Of a stretch of 64,000 nt of DNA, positions 48,501-61,024 are shown piece after piece. The position numbers and the translations under genes are program-made. Numbering within the stretch: the stretch's first letter is position 1; each line of letters starts with the position of its first letter. The stretch is from Tetrapyrgos nigripes. Its lineage: Eukaryota; Basidiomycota; Agaricomycetes; Agaricales; Campanellaceae. The stretch spans positions 248,001 to 312,000 of the forward strand of contig JAACJM010000047.1 of the NCBI GenBank assembly GCA_013368315.1. The letters run 5' to 3'. Below the pieces are notes generated by a model that was not told the origin of the DNA, ran no database searches, and was given only the letters and a program-made list of their open reading frames with translations.

Positions 48501-48732
48501 TTAATTTTGCCTGGTTGTCCGGCTATCACGCCGGCTTTTCAACTTCTCAAGCACTTGCTACCAGCTGGGTAGCCTGGGCTGAGCTTCAGAACGGTCAGTG
48601 AGGTTTCCAATGCCTACCAGCGCTTAAATTGCCAGTTGGAATACCGCTGAGTGGTTAGCGCCGATGGTAGTATGTATCGCAGCCGGTCACCGGTCGATAT
48701 TTCAAGTCGAGCTTCCAAGTTGACTCATTTCA
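45575..48732. other. Gene-poor interval, no recognised gene
   Basis: 3.2 kb holding the CASTOR-like gene's 3' flank, then sequence without a convincing gene. A pyrimidine-rich, TATA-containing stretch (CTATAAAACTT, about 46091) precedes a 66-residue plus frame ending VRCVSF-like at 46412 that contains a triple ACGCGT (46338-46355). A G-run lies at about 47540-47550. 46800-48700 holds only short scattered frames. No tRNA or repeat is supported. Confidence 0.5.
46338..46355. repeat. Three tandem ACGCGT hexamers
   Basis: ACGCGT is the yeast MluI cell-cycle box (MBF site). Three abutting copies form an 18-bp perfect palindromic run. They lie in a gene-poor interval well upstream of the PARG-like gene, so a regulatory role is only a possibility. 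Confidence 0.5.
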
Positions 48733-49725
48733 ATGTCTATGATGGACGATTACTTGTTAGTGTTCAATAACCTCCTTAACACGTTGATTTACTCACAAGA
48801 TCTTCTAGCCAATTCTCCGATCCTGCTCAAGCCCAAAGAGCCGAAATTGTTCGCAAGAACAAACGCCGTTCTGCGCCAATCATCGATGAACACAAGGATG
48901 AAGGAGCGACACCTTCAGCTATCTTCATTCCACAACAACTACCTCCACTCGATCCCGCTAAACGCCCATATTCACCAGATGTCAAACCCCAGATCCAAGT
49001 TGTCAACAGTGACACCTTTCTCGCCGTTCGAGAATTGATGAACGCTATCGGAGACGATGCTAAGAGCGGTACAGCAGTGTTGAATCTAGCTAGTGATGAG
49101 GTTCCTGGCGGAGGTTATACTTCATTGCATACAGCGCAGGCGAGTCATATTGACGTCGACGTAGTCTACAAGTTGACAACTCTCAACACCTCGACAGGAA
49201 GAATGTCTCTGTTATTCTTCCACCCTCTACCACACGCTTGACCCCTTGACTAAACACTATCCGTGGCCTAACAAAGGCCCAGACTCCATCAAGGGGATCT
49301 ACTCTCCCGGCGTAGTCATCTTTCGTGGTCCTCTACATGGCTCCTCTACCAGTGAATTCTGCCCCGAGCTACCCTCCACTGAACGTAAAATCGTCTCTAT
49401 CATAACCGTCGCAGCACCCAGATACCCTCTTCTCACTCCCGACCGTTTGGACTTTAAAAATCCAAGCGATAAAGAAGATTTGCGTGAAAAGGTCAGGCTG
49501 ATTCTACGCATGGCAGGTTCAAACGGCCAGAAATATCTGGTTTTAGGTGCGTTGGGATGTGGGGCCTACCGATGTCCTCCCTCAAGTGTTGCGAGAGATA
49601 TGAAGTCGGTTTTGGAGGAGCCAGAGTTTGCGGGATGGTTCAAGAGGATTCTATTTGCGGTTTACAGCTCCCAGTCTGTTGGTCATGGAAATTTTGACAT
49701 TTTCAAGCAGGTGTTTGAAAGTTGA
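48733..49725 (+). CDS. Microbial-type PARG-like protein (PF10021/TIGR02452)
   Basis: Members resemble poly(ADP-ribose) glycohydrolases, which remove ADP-ribose from proteins. Exon 1 (ATG 48733) reads MSMMDDY; a GTTAGT...CTAG intron joins it to QFSDPAQAQRAEIVRKNKRR. The macrodomain block TAVLNLASDEVPGGGYTSLH TAQ ends at 49139. The PARG signature GGG-X7-QEE is completed only by removing a 58-bp intron with GC donor and AG acceptor (CAG/GCGAGT...CGACAG, 49140-49197), giving AQ-EECLCYSSTLYHTLDPL in frame with the next exon. Then come YSPGVVIFRGPL, IITVAAPRYPLL and the family end LVLGALGCGAYRCPPSSVAR, with stop 49723-49725. No localisation signal is visible. Catalytic Glu residues are present, so activity is plausible but untested. 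Confidence 0.9.
49140..49197 (+). other. Non-canonical GC-AG intron in the PARG-like gene
   Basis: 58 bp, donor CAG/GCGAGT (GC instead of GT, otherwise consensus), acceptor CGACAG. Translating through it destroys the QEE signature and hits a stop near 49241; removing it restores the conserved block. No GT donor in the neighbourhood gives the right phase. Confidence 0.85.
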
Positions 49726-50431
49726 GGGTTGCCGAGGGTAGCGACTATCTCCAGGACACTATGGAAGTGTACCATCTCAGTACGCCATGTACTATTTAGT
49801 ATGTAAAATCACAATCAAGCTATTAAATAAACGTGTATGGCCAAGCCAATAATGATAGGATTGTGCAATCAACATCTCTAGTTCTACCAGATACATGATG
49901 CAAAGGTATCGATGCTATGTAGGAGAAGATAGGAGAAATGGAGAAATGCTATAGTGATACATCAGATAATATACAGTGTGGGTGGATGGGTGTGCCGCCG
50001 AGGGCGCGAGGTGCGCAGGAAAAGGTGTAGTAAGATAATGTACAGAGAAAAGGTGGTGGTAGTCACCACAAGCGCCGCCGCATGCACCACAAGCCATCAC
50101 ACTATGTGTGACGGCGGCGGTAACATCTGGCATCGATATGTCAAAAAGCGACATCGACGACGCGAATAGTATGTATAGTACAGTAGAGTAGTACTGTTTT
50201 CGGCGGGCAATAGCGAATAGCTATCGGTGGACGGGGGGGGAAAAAGAGGCAAAAACGAAATAAGTATAAACAGGAAAAACAAATGCGAGACGATTCGATA
50301 GCGAGACGTTGCATATAGATGATAGATGCAAGGGGGGAGTATATGCAAAAGAGTTCGAGATGGAGAAGAAAAAAGATGCAGGAAGATGCAGAGAAAATAT
50401 GCGAAATCTAGCACATCTAGATCCAACAAGC
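49726..50431. terminator. Convergent 3' flanks with AATAAA signal
   Basis: 706 bp between two convergent genes. A canonical polyadenylation hexamer AATAAA sits at 49826-49831, about 100 bp after the PARG-like stop. The remainder shows short homopolymer runs and no gene. Confidence 0.45.
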
Positions 50432-52217
50432 CTAGTCAGTGTCCTGTCTTCTAAGGACTGATTGATAGAATTCATCATCTATTGGAGGCAGGTCGTCCTC
50501 ATCCTCGTCGTCCCAATTCGAAAACATTGAAGACGCCGAGGAAGGGCAGTCATCACCAAAGAACGAGCTTTGCTGAGCGGCTGCCCTTCTATCTATCTCT
50601 TGTCCAAAGAAGTCTTCGAAGTCATACCCATCGTCTGGAGTTTCGGGAGGAGGAGAATCGGAGTCCGAGGAGTCTGCACTATCGGTGTCAACATCGGGCG
50701 TCTCGGGCAACTCCGCGTCAAACAAGTTGTATGAATCCAGTGTGCTGAGGAATTCGGATCCGTATGACTCTTCCTCTTCCTCCTCATAGCCATCTTCAGA
50801 GTCGGAATCTGAAGCGTCATGGAAACTCCCGTCGATGAAACAATTTTCTTCGTATTCCGTGTAGTAATAGAATTCACGGTCGCGAGCAGATGGATTGATG
50901 GGCTTGTGTCCGGGGACAGTAAGATAGTAGCCAAACCCCGCATTTTGCGGGCTAGGGACGGTGTTTGTGAAAGAGGCCCATAAGTCCTCTGGGGGTGGCG
51001 CAGTGATAATGATGTGTGGTATGGTGAAAGGATGAGGGGAGTCGATGATTATCGTGTGCGGATGATGGTTACTAGCAGCCAGTAACGCCTACACAGAAAA
51101 GATGTGAGTCTTCAGCGTTGTCAAGTAGTCGTAAGCAGGTATCTACTTACCTCAGCTGGATCAACCCAACAGAATGGTTTCTCTATTTGTGCGAAAAGGT
51201 ATTCGGTGTCGTATCGAGTTCGATATGACAATGCAAATGTACTGGCTAGACAAACCTATAAGGAGTTAAGGAATGTTACTGCGGTACATGATAGTTTTGA
51301 CTCACTACTGATTTATACTGACGTCGATGGGCAGACGTCATGATATCGGTCGACGAACGATCGATCTGAAAAGAATGCTTGAGTTTCCTGTAAAGCCACA
51401 AAGAGGAAGAGATCAACAATTCGTACCAGAGTAGTAGTGAACTTTAAGAAGCTGAACACTGTTTTAGGTTGCGGGAAGAGCGGGATGCGTTCGGGAGTTT
51501 CACTAAGCGGAATGGCCGGCTGTGAGATGGGGACAAAATCCGACGTCTGCACCTCAGGCACAGCGAGGTGGGTAGGACATTGCGGTTCAATTTGATTATC
51601 CCAGGTGGCGCAATCGTCATCCCAGTAGGCACAAGGGGTGATGAGGATGTGTGGAACGGACTGAGGGGTAGTTGAATCGAGCACTAGGCTACCTTTCATG
51701 CGATAACATGCACGGAGGTATTCCTACGATCAATGGTATGATGAGGACCGACGGACCCGATAGAGGTTGAAAGTCGACTCACATTGTCAATTTCCGCATC
51801 CCATTGAGAAAAAGCTGCGGGTATATCATCCAAGGGTATCTAGAGGAATGAGAGGTTAGATGACGCCCCAAGGCGAGCTAGATCGCCACATACCGCATCT
51901 GACACCTCGCAGATATATTCATCTGAGTAGTCGTCGATGATACAAACGGCCTGCGATTGATGTGAAGCACTTTGGTAATAGGAATGGCCCTGAAAGGATG
52001 CTTCAGCTGAGAGAAGGGGAACGATGAGAATGCCACACACCTGGTACCCTTTCGTTGACTTGTGGGCGGGGCTGGCCCTGCCGCTCGCCGATGATTGCTG
52101 AGAAAGACGCGTTGTCCAACGCGATAAACTCGCGTTTGAAGGATCTTCTGAATCAAAGAGCTGATTGTGGTTGGAGGAAAAGTCCATGTCTAACCATTGA
52201 GGTGATTGGGTGAGCAT
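50432..52217 (-). CDS. Acidic hypothetical protein with an internal duplication
   Basis: Not recognised. It starts MLTQSPQWLDMDFSSNHNQL at ATG 52217 and runs over about five exons. Two parts repeat the same pattern: EYLRACYRMKGSLVLDSTTP with VPHILITPCAYWDDD (about 51610-51720), and ALLAASNHHPHTIIIDSPHP with IPHIIITAPPPEDLW (about 50960-51090). Both are a short helix, a basic turn, a beta strand and a second strand followed by acidic or Pro residues. The last exon is very acidic (YEEEEEESYGSE, DVDTDSADSSDSDS) and ends YQSVLRRQDTD at stop 50432-50434. This resembles fast-evolving agaricomycete-specific proteins; no catalytic motif is seen. Exon borders in the middle are approximate. Confidence 0.7.
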
Positions 52218-52578
52218 GGTGAAAAATTGTAGTGGTCGTGCGACCGAGTGGAGTTGAGAAAGATCGGGAATATAAAGAAAATGGAGCAAGTGGGAACAGG
52301 TGTCGCTGCGGTATCTGGTAGATGGTGGTTGTGGTAGGAGTTATAAAGAAGCTATGACCCAGGTCAACCACAGTCACTTGGACATAGATGTGGCAGCGCT
52401 CGACAGGAACCGAGAATTTGCCGGTAAAATCAAACAAAGGATGCAATCGGCACGTGAGCAGGCCCGGATCCGGATCCGGTCAGCAATTTCAAATAGATTA
52501 GTTCGCCACTGACGTCCAGACGTCGGTGTCTACTCTACAGACATGAAGTGATGTCACCCAACATGCACCAAAAATACC

Positions 52579-54185
52579 CTACTGTGCCTTCTCATCTTCT
52601 CGCCTCCCAGACATTTTTACAAAGTTCTTCATGGTGTAGTCCGCATTAGACGCCTGGAATACATCATGAGTGTATACCGAAAGTATCCGAGAGAACGTCA
52701 CTTACCCATTGTACAAAATCTCTCAGGAAACTGGGTAGATGCTGTAGGTATGGCAGGCCATGGACATAGAATGGCAGATAAATCGTCTGGGAATGCTGAT
52801 CATCCAACGCTTGTATGATGCTCTTGACTACAGTGATAGGAGGAATGGTAGGCATTAGGAATTTGTGGAGCGCAGACTCGGGATAGTCCATCTTGGAGAA
52901 TAGTGCAGTCTCTACACGACCAGGGCACACAAGGGTGGTGCGCACCGAGGGTGCTTTGTGGCTGGAAAATAAGCATCATCATCCTGCTGCGATAGACTTT
53001 CTGGACAATCGTCTTACAGTTTATCCAACTCATAGCGCAGACTTTCATGCATATTGTTCAGTGCAGCTTTTGATGCACAGTAGTCGGCTTGAAGAGACAG
53101 ATACGTCAGGGTCAGATTATCATCAACGATTGACAGGCGTACTCATTTGAGCAACCCCGGAGATCCCCATGTTTGACGAAACTGTGATCTTTTCGTACAC
53201 AATGAGCAAAAGATCGGTAGAGAGGAAAAGTTCAGCATACAATATGACCTTGATTCTTCGTTATCATGGCAGGCAAAAATGCTTTCAGGGTCCAGAAGTG
53301 TGACAATGTATTCACACCAAAAGTTCTTTGGAAGGGTCAGCTAAATGTAAGTGAACGTTGTTGTCCAAAAACTAACTGTTGGACATCTTGAGGAGTCAAA
53401 TCGGTTATCAGCTTCCCTTGGACAACACCAGCGTTATTGACAAGAACAGTCGGGTCGCCGAGCTAAAAGAGGTCAGAAAGGCGAAAGGAGCGGGTGAAGG
53501 CAACAAACTTCTTCCTTGATTTTCTTTGCTGCTGCTTCCACTTCTTCCCATTTTGAAACGTCGCACTTGTAGTAGTTGATATTATCTGACATCGGATGAA
53601 TAACTATATATCAACGCCAAACACTGAACTCACAGTTCTCAGTAACGATAGGTTTGATATCGAGTACGGCCACGGTGACGTTACGAACCGCCAAAGTATT
53701 CGCCAGCAGTTCCCCGACGCCGGAGGACCCTAAGAAAAGTCATAAATGGGACGCTTTAAGAGTTAAAGTTTGTACATACCTCCGGTAATGACCACGACTT
53801 GCTCGCCCCAGTCAAATCGAAGTGGAGCAAAGAGAAGACTACCCTGATTCCTCCAGAGTCTAGAGCACCATTTCACAGCCCCTGGAATTACAGCTCAAGA
53901 TTGGAATCGTCCATTCTTGAAAGGAAGCGAGCACCGACGTACAGAATATGCAAAGGAACACAAAGTAGGCCCCGAAATATTTGATGATAGGAGCCGTGTA
54001 AGGGACGCCTTGAAATATGTAGAAAACAGGAATGAAGAAGACAAAGAATGGACCTTGAAAAGGTACACGTTAGGACACGTCGGAACGAGAGCTGACTGCA
54101 ACAGACCAAACAAGGTGTGAGATAGGACTTTGATGACCAGGTCAAGGTCAAGATTGTCGAATACGGGAGTAGGTTCGCGGTCCAT
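52579..54185 (-). CDS. Membrane-anchored short-chain dehydrogenase/reductase
   Basis: SDR resembling the retinol dehydrogenase/17-beta-HSD11 branch (SDR16C type). ATG 54185 gives [20 protein letters not shown]; splicing joins [19 protein letters not shown] and [12 protein letters not shown], one or two hydrophobic membrane segments typical of ER or lipid-droplet anchoring. The core then reads [20 protein letters not shown], the TGXXXGXG nucleotide site (about 53740-53800), [12 protein letters not shown] (about 53440), VTVSSNMG (about 53170) and [13 protein letters not shown] (about 53060-53090), the catalytic Tyr-X3-Lys. C-terminal blocks are [15 protein letters not shown] and [20 protein letters not shown]. 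An additional last exon reads [20 protein letters not shown] and stops at 52579-52581. About eight introns. Substrate unknown; lipid or retinoid-like alcohols are an inference. Confidence 0.9.
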
Positions 54186-54597
54186 GCCGGTCTGTAGGAA
54201 AGTAACAGTAGAGAAACGAAAGACGAGGTTGAAAGTATTAGGCGCAGCCCAAGGATGAAACTGATCAAGACAAACTTGAATTGATGGAAAGGTCACGCTT
54301 ATTGATGATCTGCCGCCAACGTTACGGCGACGACGGCGGCGACTACTGAGTACTGAGGCCTGAGGTCCCCTCAACGATAACAGTGTTTTCAGCACCAGGT
54401 TCCAGGATTCTAGTCTAGAGTACAAAAGAAGACCAGCAATCCAAAATTTACCCAATAAAGCAGAGGTCATCAGATCGGCACTCGGGCCACAAGTGACAAG
54501 TCCAAAAAGTCTCAAATCGCGTCAAATCGTGTTTCGTTACTACTACCCAAGAATCCCGCTCTCCTCAACCATATCTACGGTAGCGAGCTCAGCAGTC
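54186..54597. promoter_or_regulatory. Divergent intergenic region
   Basis: 412 bp between the SDR start and the start of the large disordered protein. It includes GCGACGACGGCGGCGAC (about 54325) and otherwise no recognisable site. Confidence 0.35.
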
Positions 54598-57597
54598 ATG
54601 GACGACACCAGCGGTCAACCGACGCGCTGGCCTTCTTCTCCTTCTGAGCCTCAACATTCCATCAGGACCGAGGACGCCAACCTTCCTGAACAACCTGTTT
54701 TGGAATCGCCGTTTTCTATCGAAAACCCGGAGGTAAGTCGGAAAATGCTGGCGTAACGATTCTCGCGAGTTCTCGCGCCTTTTGTGCTGATTTAGCCATG
54801 TACATAGTTCGCGTCTTGCCCCTTTGGTGATCCATCTTCTTCAAACAACGCGATATCAGTAAGTTATCACTACAATTGCTCAAGTAACGTTAACTGATTC
54901 CTGCTACAAGGGCTACGCGAGGCACGACTCAGCGCAAAACAATCGCGACATTTTGTCTTCTGAGGATGTCAACACCTCACACCTCATCTCAGAATCAACA
55001 GCTTCGGACGCGTCCGAGAGTACAGATCACGACGATGGTGACGAGTTGCTCAATGATATCAGGCAACGCGTACCTATCATCAATGGTGATTTGGTGCGCA
55101 TATATCCAGCTTTTCAGCAGCATATACCAATGTTCCTTGCAGATAACTGCTTCTCCTCAAACAATCGTCCAGCAAATTGTGCACGACACGTATTTATCAC
55201 TCAAGAACATCGAGATCAACGTCGAAACAACGATCTCTGTACATAGAGATGCCAGTCCACAACCTGACGAACCTCTGAATATTGTGACATATGCTGATGC
55301 TACCAATGTATGTAAACTATTCAGATGATGACTCTCACATTGACCAATACTGCACCAATCAGATTGCTGCTTCTTATCCAGAACTAGCTGCTACAGTTCT
55401 TAGTATGCCTCTCTCTGCACGATCCATCTCTCTTCATACTGCTCGGGACCATCCTCAGTCTCCAAGTTCCACTGCGCAAGAACCCATTCCCATCCACACT
55501 GCAGATCGTCCCAATTGGGCTTTTGCACCTGATACTGCGGAATCTCCAGCCCACACTGGTACCACGAAGAAAACCGGCTCTCAAGGCGCTCGGAAAGGCG
55601 GACGGTCCCCGAAGGACTCTCTTTCTCCTCCAACCTCCTTCCTTCCTCATCAGCCTCGAGATCGTCGCAATCACGAGGACATCTTCCCTCGACAACGAGA
55701 GCCTCGTTTTTCTCAAGAACTACAATCTCATTCAGTCAAGAATTCTTCAGATGCGTGGGACGTGGTTCCAGATCCTACATCGACAGGAGACGACTCTTCG
55801 CACGCCGCTATTGAACCGAGCTCGACGAAGCCAAACGGAACCGAGAGAATAAATTCTGGACCTGAGGAAGACGTTGACAAGTGGATCTTGCCTTTCGACA
55901 GGGACGATGATGATTGTCGGATCATTTTTGAAGGAAGAACGACTGTCCAATCAGCTCCGACGTTGTCCTTAAATGCTACCGAGCGCATATACCTTGGTCA
56001 GGATGTCCGCGCTGCCGTTCCAAGAGAGGCCCGGGCTCTAAACGAAGGACTTTTACTCGTCAACAGCCGCGTTCATAGCGCCGGGTCTACCACTGGTCAA
56101 CGTTTACTGGCAACACCGAGGTCAATTTCATGGAATGGTGCCCTTCCCGATATTACTCGCCGTGGCCTGGATCTAGGGAACTATTTGAATGAATCAGACG
56201 CTTCCCTTCGGTCTTCGAGTGTCGCCAGACCTCCTCTTGCTTCGGCGGATCCTGTGGCTGAATATTGGCAGAACGTCCATGATACTTGGCCCGTACCAGA
56301 AGCTAGCCATTGTCCCCAACCTCTCCAACAAGACAACGACCTTTCGCTTGGTTCGGGACTGACCAGTGGTTCTATGGCCTCAGAGCCATACGGTTCTGAA
56401 GGCCGTTTAGAGCCAGGATCTTCTGAAGGCCGCAGGATGCAGCAACAGGCTCTTCAATCGGACTGGATAACTCCAGGAGGGGCTAGCGTGATCCCCGATG
56501 TTCTACGTGACATTCCTCCTCCTATTTCTGGCCAATTTCCTCGAAACGATTGGATCAAACCGGAAACTAGTCCAAAAACTCTTATCCAGAGTTCTGGAAG
56601 AAGATCTCTTGATAGTCGACCAAACATTGGTAGCACCGCTTGCCAAGTGGACATAGATTGTCCTCGACAGTCCTCGGAGACCGCTTGGCCTCAGGTTTCA
56701 CCTCCCAGCAATCAGCAAAGTCCTCGGGACACCGGCAGCAACCTATGGAAGCAGAGCTTCGGAGTTCGAGAGCCTGGCCCGAAAGCCTTTCTCAGCTCAC
56801 GTAGCGCGGAAGAAGAATTCCACAATAACCCTCCCCGACCACAAGTGTTTCGTGATGCTATTCTGACATCTGGACTTATATCGAAGGCAGAGGATTTGGG
56901 CCCGGAATCTCTAGAACCAGGCGATGCTCACAAACAACTTCAGAAACAACGGAAGTCCCAAGTGGTTGGTATTACCGCCACTGACGAAAGATACCTTTCT
57001 CTACCGCGTTCTGGATCTGACAAATCTTCCTCCGACGATCCACAAGAACTGGGTAATACATCTGGTACTAGTGCATCGTGGATTATCATAGAGGCTAGTC
57101 GTTTGTCCGCGGACAATCCTACGGTCTCTGTCTCTGCACCGCTACAGACTCATCCCGAAGGACTATCTTGGAGGGCCGGGCAGAGAAATGACTCTGAAGA
57201 ACGTAGAACCAAGCTACGCGCGCGCTCTTCCTCTCCGAAACCTGTTCCCACATATTCTGGTCGAGGAAGGAATTTCTCTCCAACCGCTATCACAGATGGA
57301 CCCAGGAAATACGGCCTCATCAATTCGGGTACTCCTCCTCATGCTCCATACACTACCCACGACGAATCTACTTTCCATGAAATAGGCAGACGAGTCAATA
57401 CTCCTCCACCTTCCAGCCGCAGTCACAACTACGACGCCTTGGGCTTGAGTAAATCGTCTAGCTCGATCACTAGTTCCAACTCGTCTGTTGGTGGCACCAT
57501 TTCTCCATCTCCTTCCCGAAACGGCCGTTCCTCTGGAAAGGAGAACCGACTCCGGGCGGTTGAGTTGGACGAACACGCGTTGTTGTACCGTGTTTAA
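54598..57597 (+). CDS. Large disordered hypothetical protein
   Basis: Not recognised. It starts MDDTSGQPTRWPSSPSEPQH at ATG 54598, has four or five short exons, and then one long exon (about 55360-57597) of roughly 745 residues. Only one N-terminal part looks folded: SPQTIVQQIVHDTYLSLKNI followed by EINVETTISVHRD (about 55150-55250). The rest is Ser/Pro/Arg/Asp-rich, with many SP/TP sites and repeated ISRQF/W-type short motifs (NDWIKPETS, SDWITPGGAS), ending ENRLRAVELDEHALLYRV. Such architecture suits a signalling scaffold or a nuclear regulator. Stop 57595-57597. The exon chain is consistent; the function is unknown. Confidence 0.7.
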
Positions 57598-58124
57598 GTC
57601 CGCTAGGACCAATTCTGCGACAGTGAGCGTAGTTCTAGACTACTTGTGTAGTCAAATGTCTTTCTTCCGTGACCATCGGACTGGGCGCTGACTGATGTTG
57701 ATCTTTCTCCGCGCAAGGGTCAACGTGCTTTGGCCCGGTGGCTGGAGCTATAACCCATAGAGTCGTTTTCGATTACATGTACTTGTATTGACATTCATCA
57801 AAGCACGAATCATTGTACCACGCCTGCATCAAGTAGACTGTACTTTGTACTTTATCGTTTACCGTTTGTTCAAAAACTTGTGATCAGTAAAAGTACGAGT
57901 AAATATAGACAGTCAAATACAGCGACATGTTGGACAAGAATAACACCGAGGATATGAGAGAGTCCCAAAGAAAGGTGAAGTTCCCAGTCGATATCGATAG
58001 AGATTGAAAGGAGGTCACCGGCCACCAACACAACATACAATCCGACCCCATTCTGCTTCAAGCAGACCGAGAGAGCCGGATGAAGGCTCTAGGCCTGATG
58101 AACATACGAGACAATCGGAAGAGA
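57598..58124. other. Convergent intergenic region
   Basis: 527 bp between two convergent stops. No gene or repeat is seen; it should contain both transcription end sites. Confidence 0.4.
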
Positions 58125-58818
58125 TTACAGTTGGACGTTGTCCCTGTGAAAAGGAAGACGAGACATGAACCTCTTGCTCCACAGTCTAGACACTCAGAAG
58201 ACTCACAATGCTTCACCGACAACATTCCCTGGAGGGTTATAGAAACAGACGTGGAAGGTAGCTTCTCCTTGAGATGAATCGAAGATGTTGCTGCATTTAG
58301 CGAATGAGCACCCAACTTCCGTCGTACCCTTCCAGACAACTTGGGTGAAATGGTTATATGTGGGGTTGGCAGGATCATATGCCGCTATGTAAGGCAAAAG
58401 AAAGAGGAAAAGGAAAAGAAGCAAGCTGAGTAAAGTAAAGAATACAAGTGACCATAATAATAGACATACATTCGTCTGAAACGAAGGTTTGTACAGCGGC
58501 TGTGGGTGAAAAGTCACCGGTAGCTGCTACCATGTTCTCGCCGTAGGATAGTTTGTCGCTTAGGACTCCGTGACTTGGAGTGAAAAGGCACTTGTCGGCC
58601 CATGTAGAGGCCATATTGGCTAGAGTCCACGACCAGGTCAAATCGTCTGTAGCGTGCCCACGACGGATAACATTGTGGGCATCGAGGTATTCGACGACTT
58701 GGGAAAATGAAGTGCTGCCGCGGGTTGTCAACTGCTGGTCGTCATGAGGAACAACAAGTCCGAGGGTGAAAGGAATGAGGAGAAGAAGGAGAGAGGTGAT
58801 GAAGACCATGTGGGGCAT
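58125..58818 (-). CDS. Secreted CAP / PR-1-like protein
   Basis: CAP-superfamily proteins (PRY in yeast) bind and export sterols and fatty acids and are common in fungal secretomes. ATG 58818 (MPHMVFITS; ATG 58809 also possible) starts a signal peptide VFITSLLLLLIPFTLGLVVP. The CAP core follows: QVVEYLDAHNVIRRGHATDD (with the His of the family cavity), LTWSWTLANMASTWADKC, LSYGENMVAATGDFS. Splicing joins TFVSDES to AYDPANPTYNHFTQVVWKGT, CAP signature 1, and TFHVCFYNPPGNVVGEA, signature 2. A last intron (about 58147-58211) joins this to LDNVQL and the stop 58125-58127, as in other fungal PR-1 proteins. His, Glu, His and Cys positions look normal. The frame beginning at 58854 starts with TTG and is not used. 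Confidence 0.93.
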
Positions 58819-59365
58819 TGAAAGAATGGAGGGTAGCAAGCTCAGAAGAGACAAGCAGCTGGAGGGAGATGACGGATGAGAGAAAAGATGGATGGTTCAT
58901 TTCGGGCCATCAAAAATTTGGCAACAGCGACCGGTGCCAAGCACGGAATGCAGAAAAGGTGTTCATTTCATCATTGACTTGTGACTTGCGTGCCTGAAAA
59001 CATATACCTTATTGAATTTGCATGACCCTGGTCTTCTTCGACTTCGATGAGTCTTTCCAAAGTCTTTTAGAAAAAGAAGTCTTCTCAACCAACTCAGCTC
59101 CAAGAAAAGAAGGAACAGGAATGACATTCGCCACAAAGCAGCAAGAAGCAGAACTCTACTATTTGAAATAGCTTTGGAAGAGGATGTCGAATGGAAATCG
59201 GACGCGAGGTGATGCATGAGGCCTGGTGTACATGAAACACAGAGTATTGAGAACTGGTGGACGCGACGTTGGGATGGAAACAAACATGCATCGCGGAAAA
59301 GGACTCTTCTGGTAGGGCCATAATTGCCTCAATGAAAAGTTTCCGAGGAAAATGTAATCCAACAT

Positions 59366-59893
59366 CTAGGCATTCACCAACCGAACTTTATAATCTGACT
59401 TAAATGTGTCAAACTCCTTCTCCTTGGTCTGATACTGGTCCGCCAAAGCCTTGACCGCCTTTCTTATCTGTCAAAGGACATGAGGAGGTGACCGGGGTTT
59501 TCGGAGAATAATTGAGAGAACATACCCCGTCACGGTTAGTTTGCAAAGCTGGAACAACATCTTTTACAGTTCTCTCGACGAGGACGCCACCGATTAGTCG
59601 AAAACACTTGCGATCGGGTTCCTCCACGAGGACCTCGGTCAGAGTTGACAACACAAGACTGGACATTCTGAATCGGTGACCGATGATGTGCGAGATATCA
59701 AGTGTACGCACTTGTGTTCGTCTGCCTCTCCTTCCAACTCTGCGATTTTTGTTGCGAGTGATTGGAGATCATTCTGGAAACGCGAGTAGTTCTGCTGTAT
59801 TTCTGCAGTCTGCATAAAGATTTGGAACTGGAAGGAAAGAGAAAACAAAGGATACCAACCTTGATTTGAGAGTGGGGGCGGCTTTGAGGACAT
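59366..59893 (-). CDS. Prefoldin subunit 2
   Basis: Prefoldin is a heterohexamer that hands nascent actin and tubulin to the chaperonin CCT. Start MSSKPPPLSNQ at 59893. The coiled-coil N-terminal helix QTAEIQQNYSRFQNDLQSLA and IAELEGEADEHK, the beta-hairpin region LVLSTLTEVLVEEPDRKCFR, LIGGVLVERTVKDVVPALQT and the C-terminal helix AVKALADQYQTKEKEFDTFK are in canonical beta-prefoldin order. The protein ends YKVRLVNA at stop 59366-59368. Around 59845-59880 the frame stays open across a possible short intron, so a few residues (GWYPLFSLSFQ) are uncertain. Head to head with the complex I gene. Confidence 0.9.
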
Positions 59894-59981
59894 CGTCGGA
59901 GCGTTTGAGTTGCAACGCTGGTGATTGGCTAGAAATTTTGTGACGCAGCCATCAACGTGACACATTCCGCTCATTCCAACC
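59894..59981. promoter_or_regulatory. 88-bp divergent promoter with inverted CCAAT box
   Basis: Between the prefoldin 2 and complex I starts. GTGATTGGCTAG (59931-59942) contains ATTGG, an inverted CCAAT box. In fungi CCAAT is bound by the HAP2/3/5 complex, which activates respiratory genes, fitting the complex I gene. It is the only clear element in the gap. Confidence 0.5.

Positions 59982-61024
<1,043 letters not shown>

Noticed and set aside
48640..48720. tRNA-like sequence (GAGTGGTTAGCGC with a later GGTCGATATTTC)
   Set aside because: An A-box-like motif is present, but arms do not pair and no acceptor stem forms by eye.
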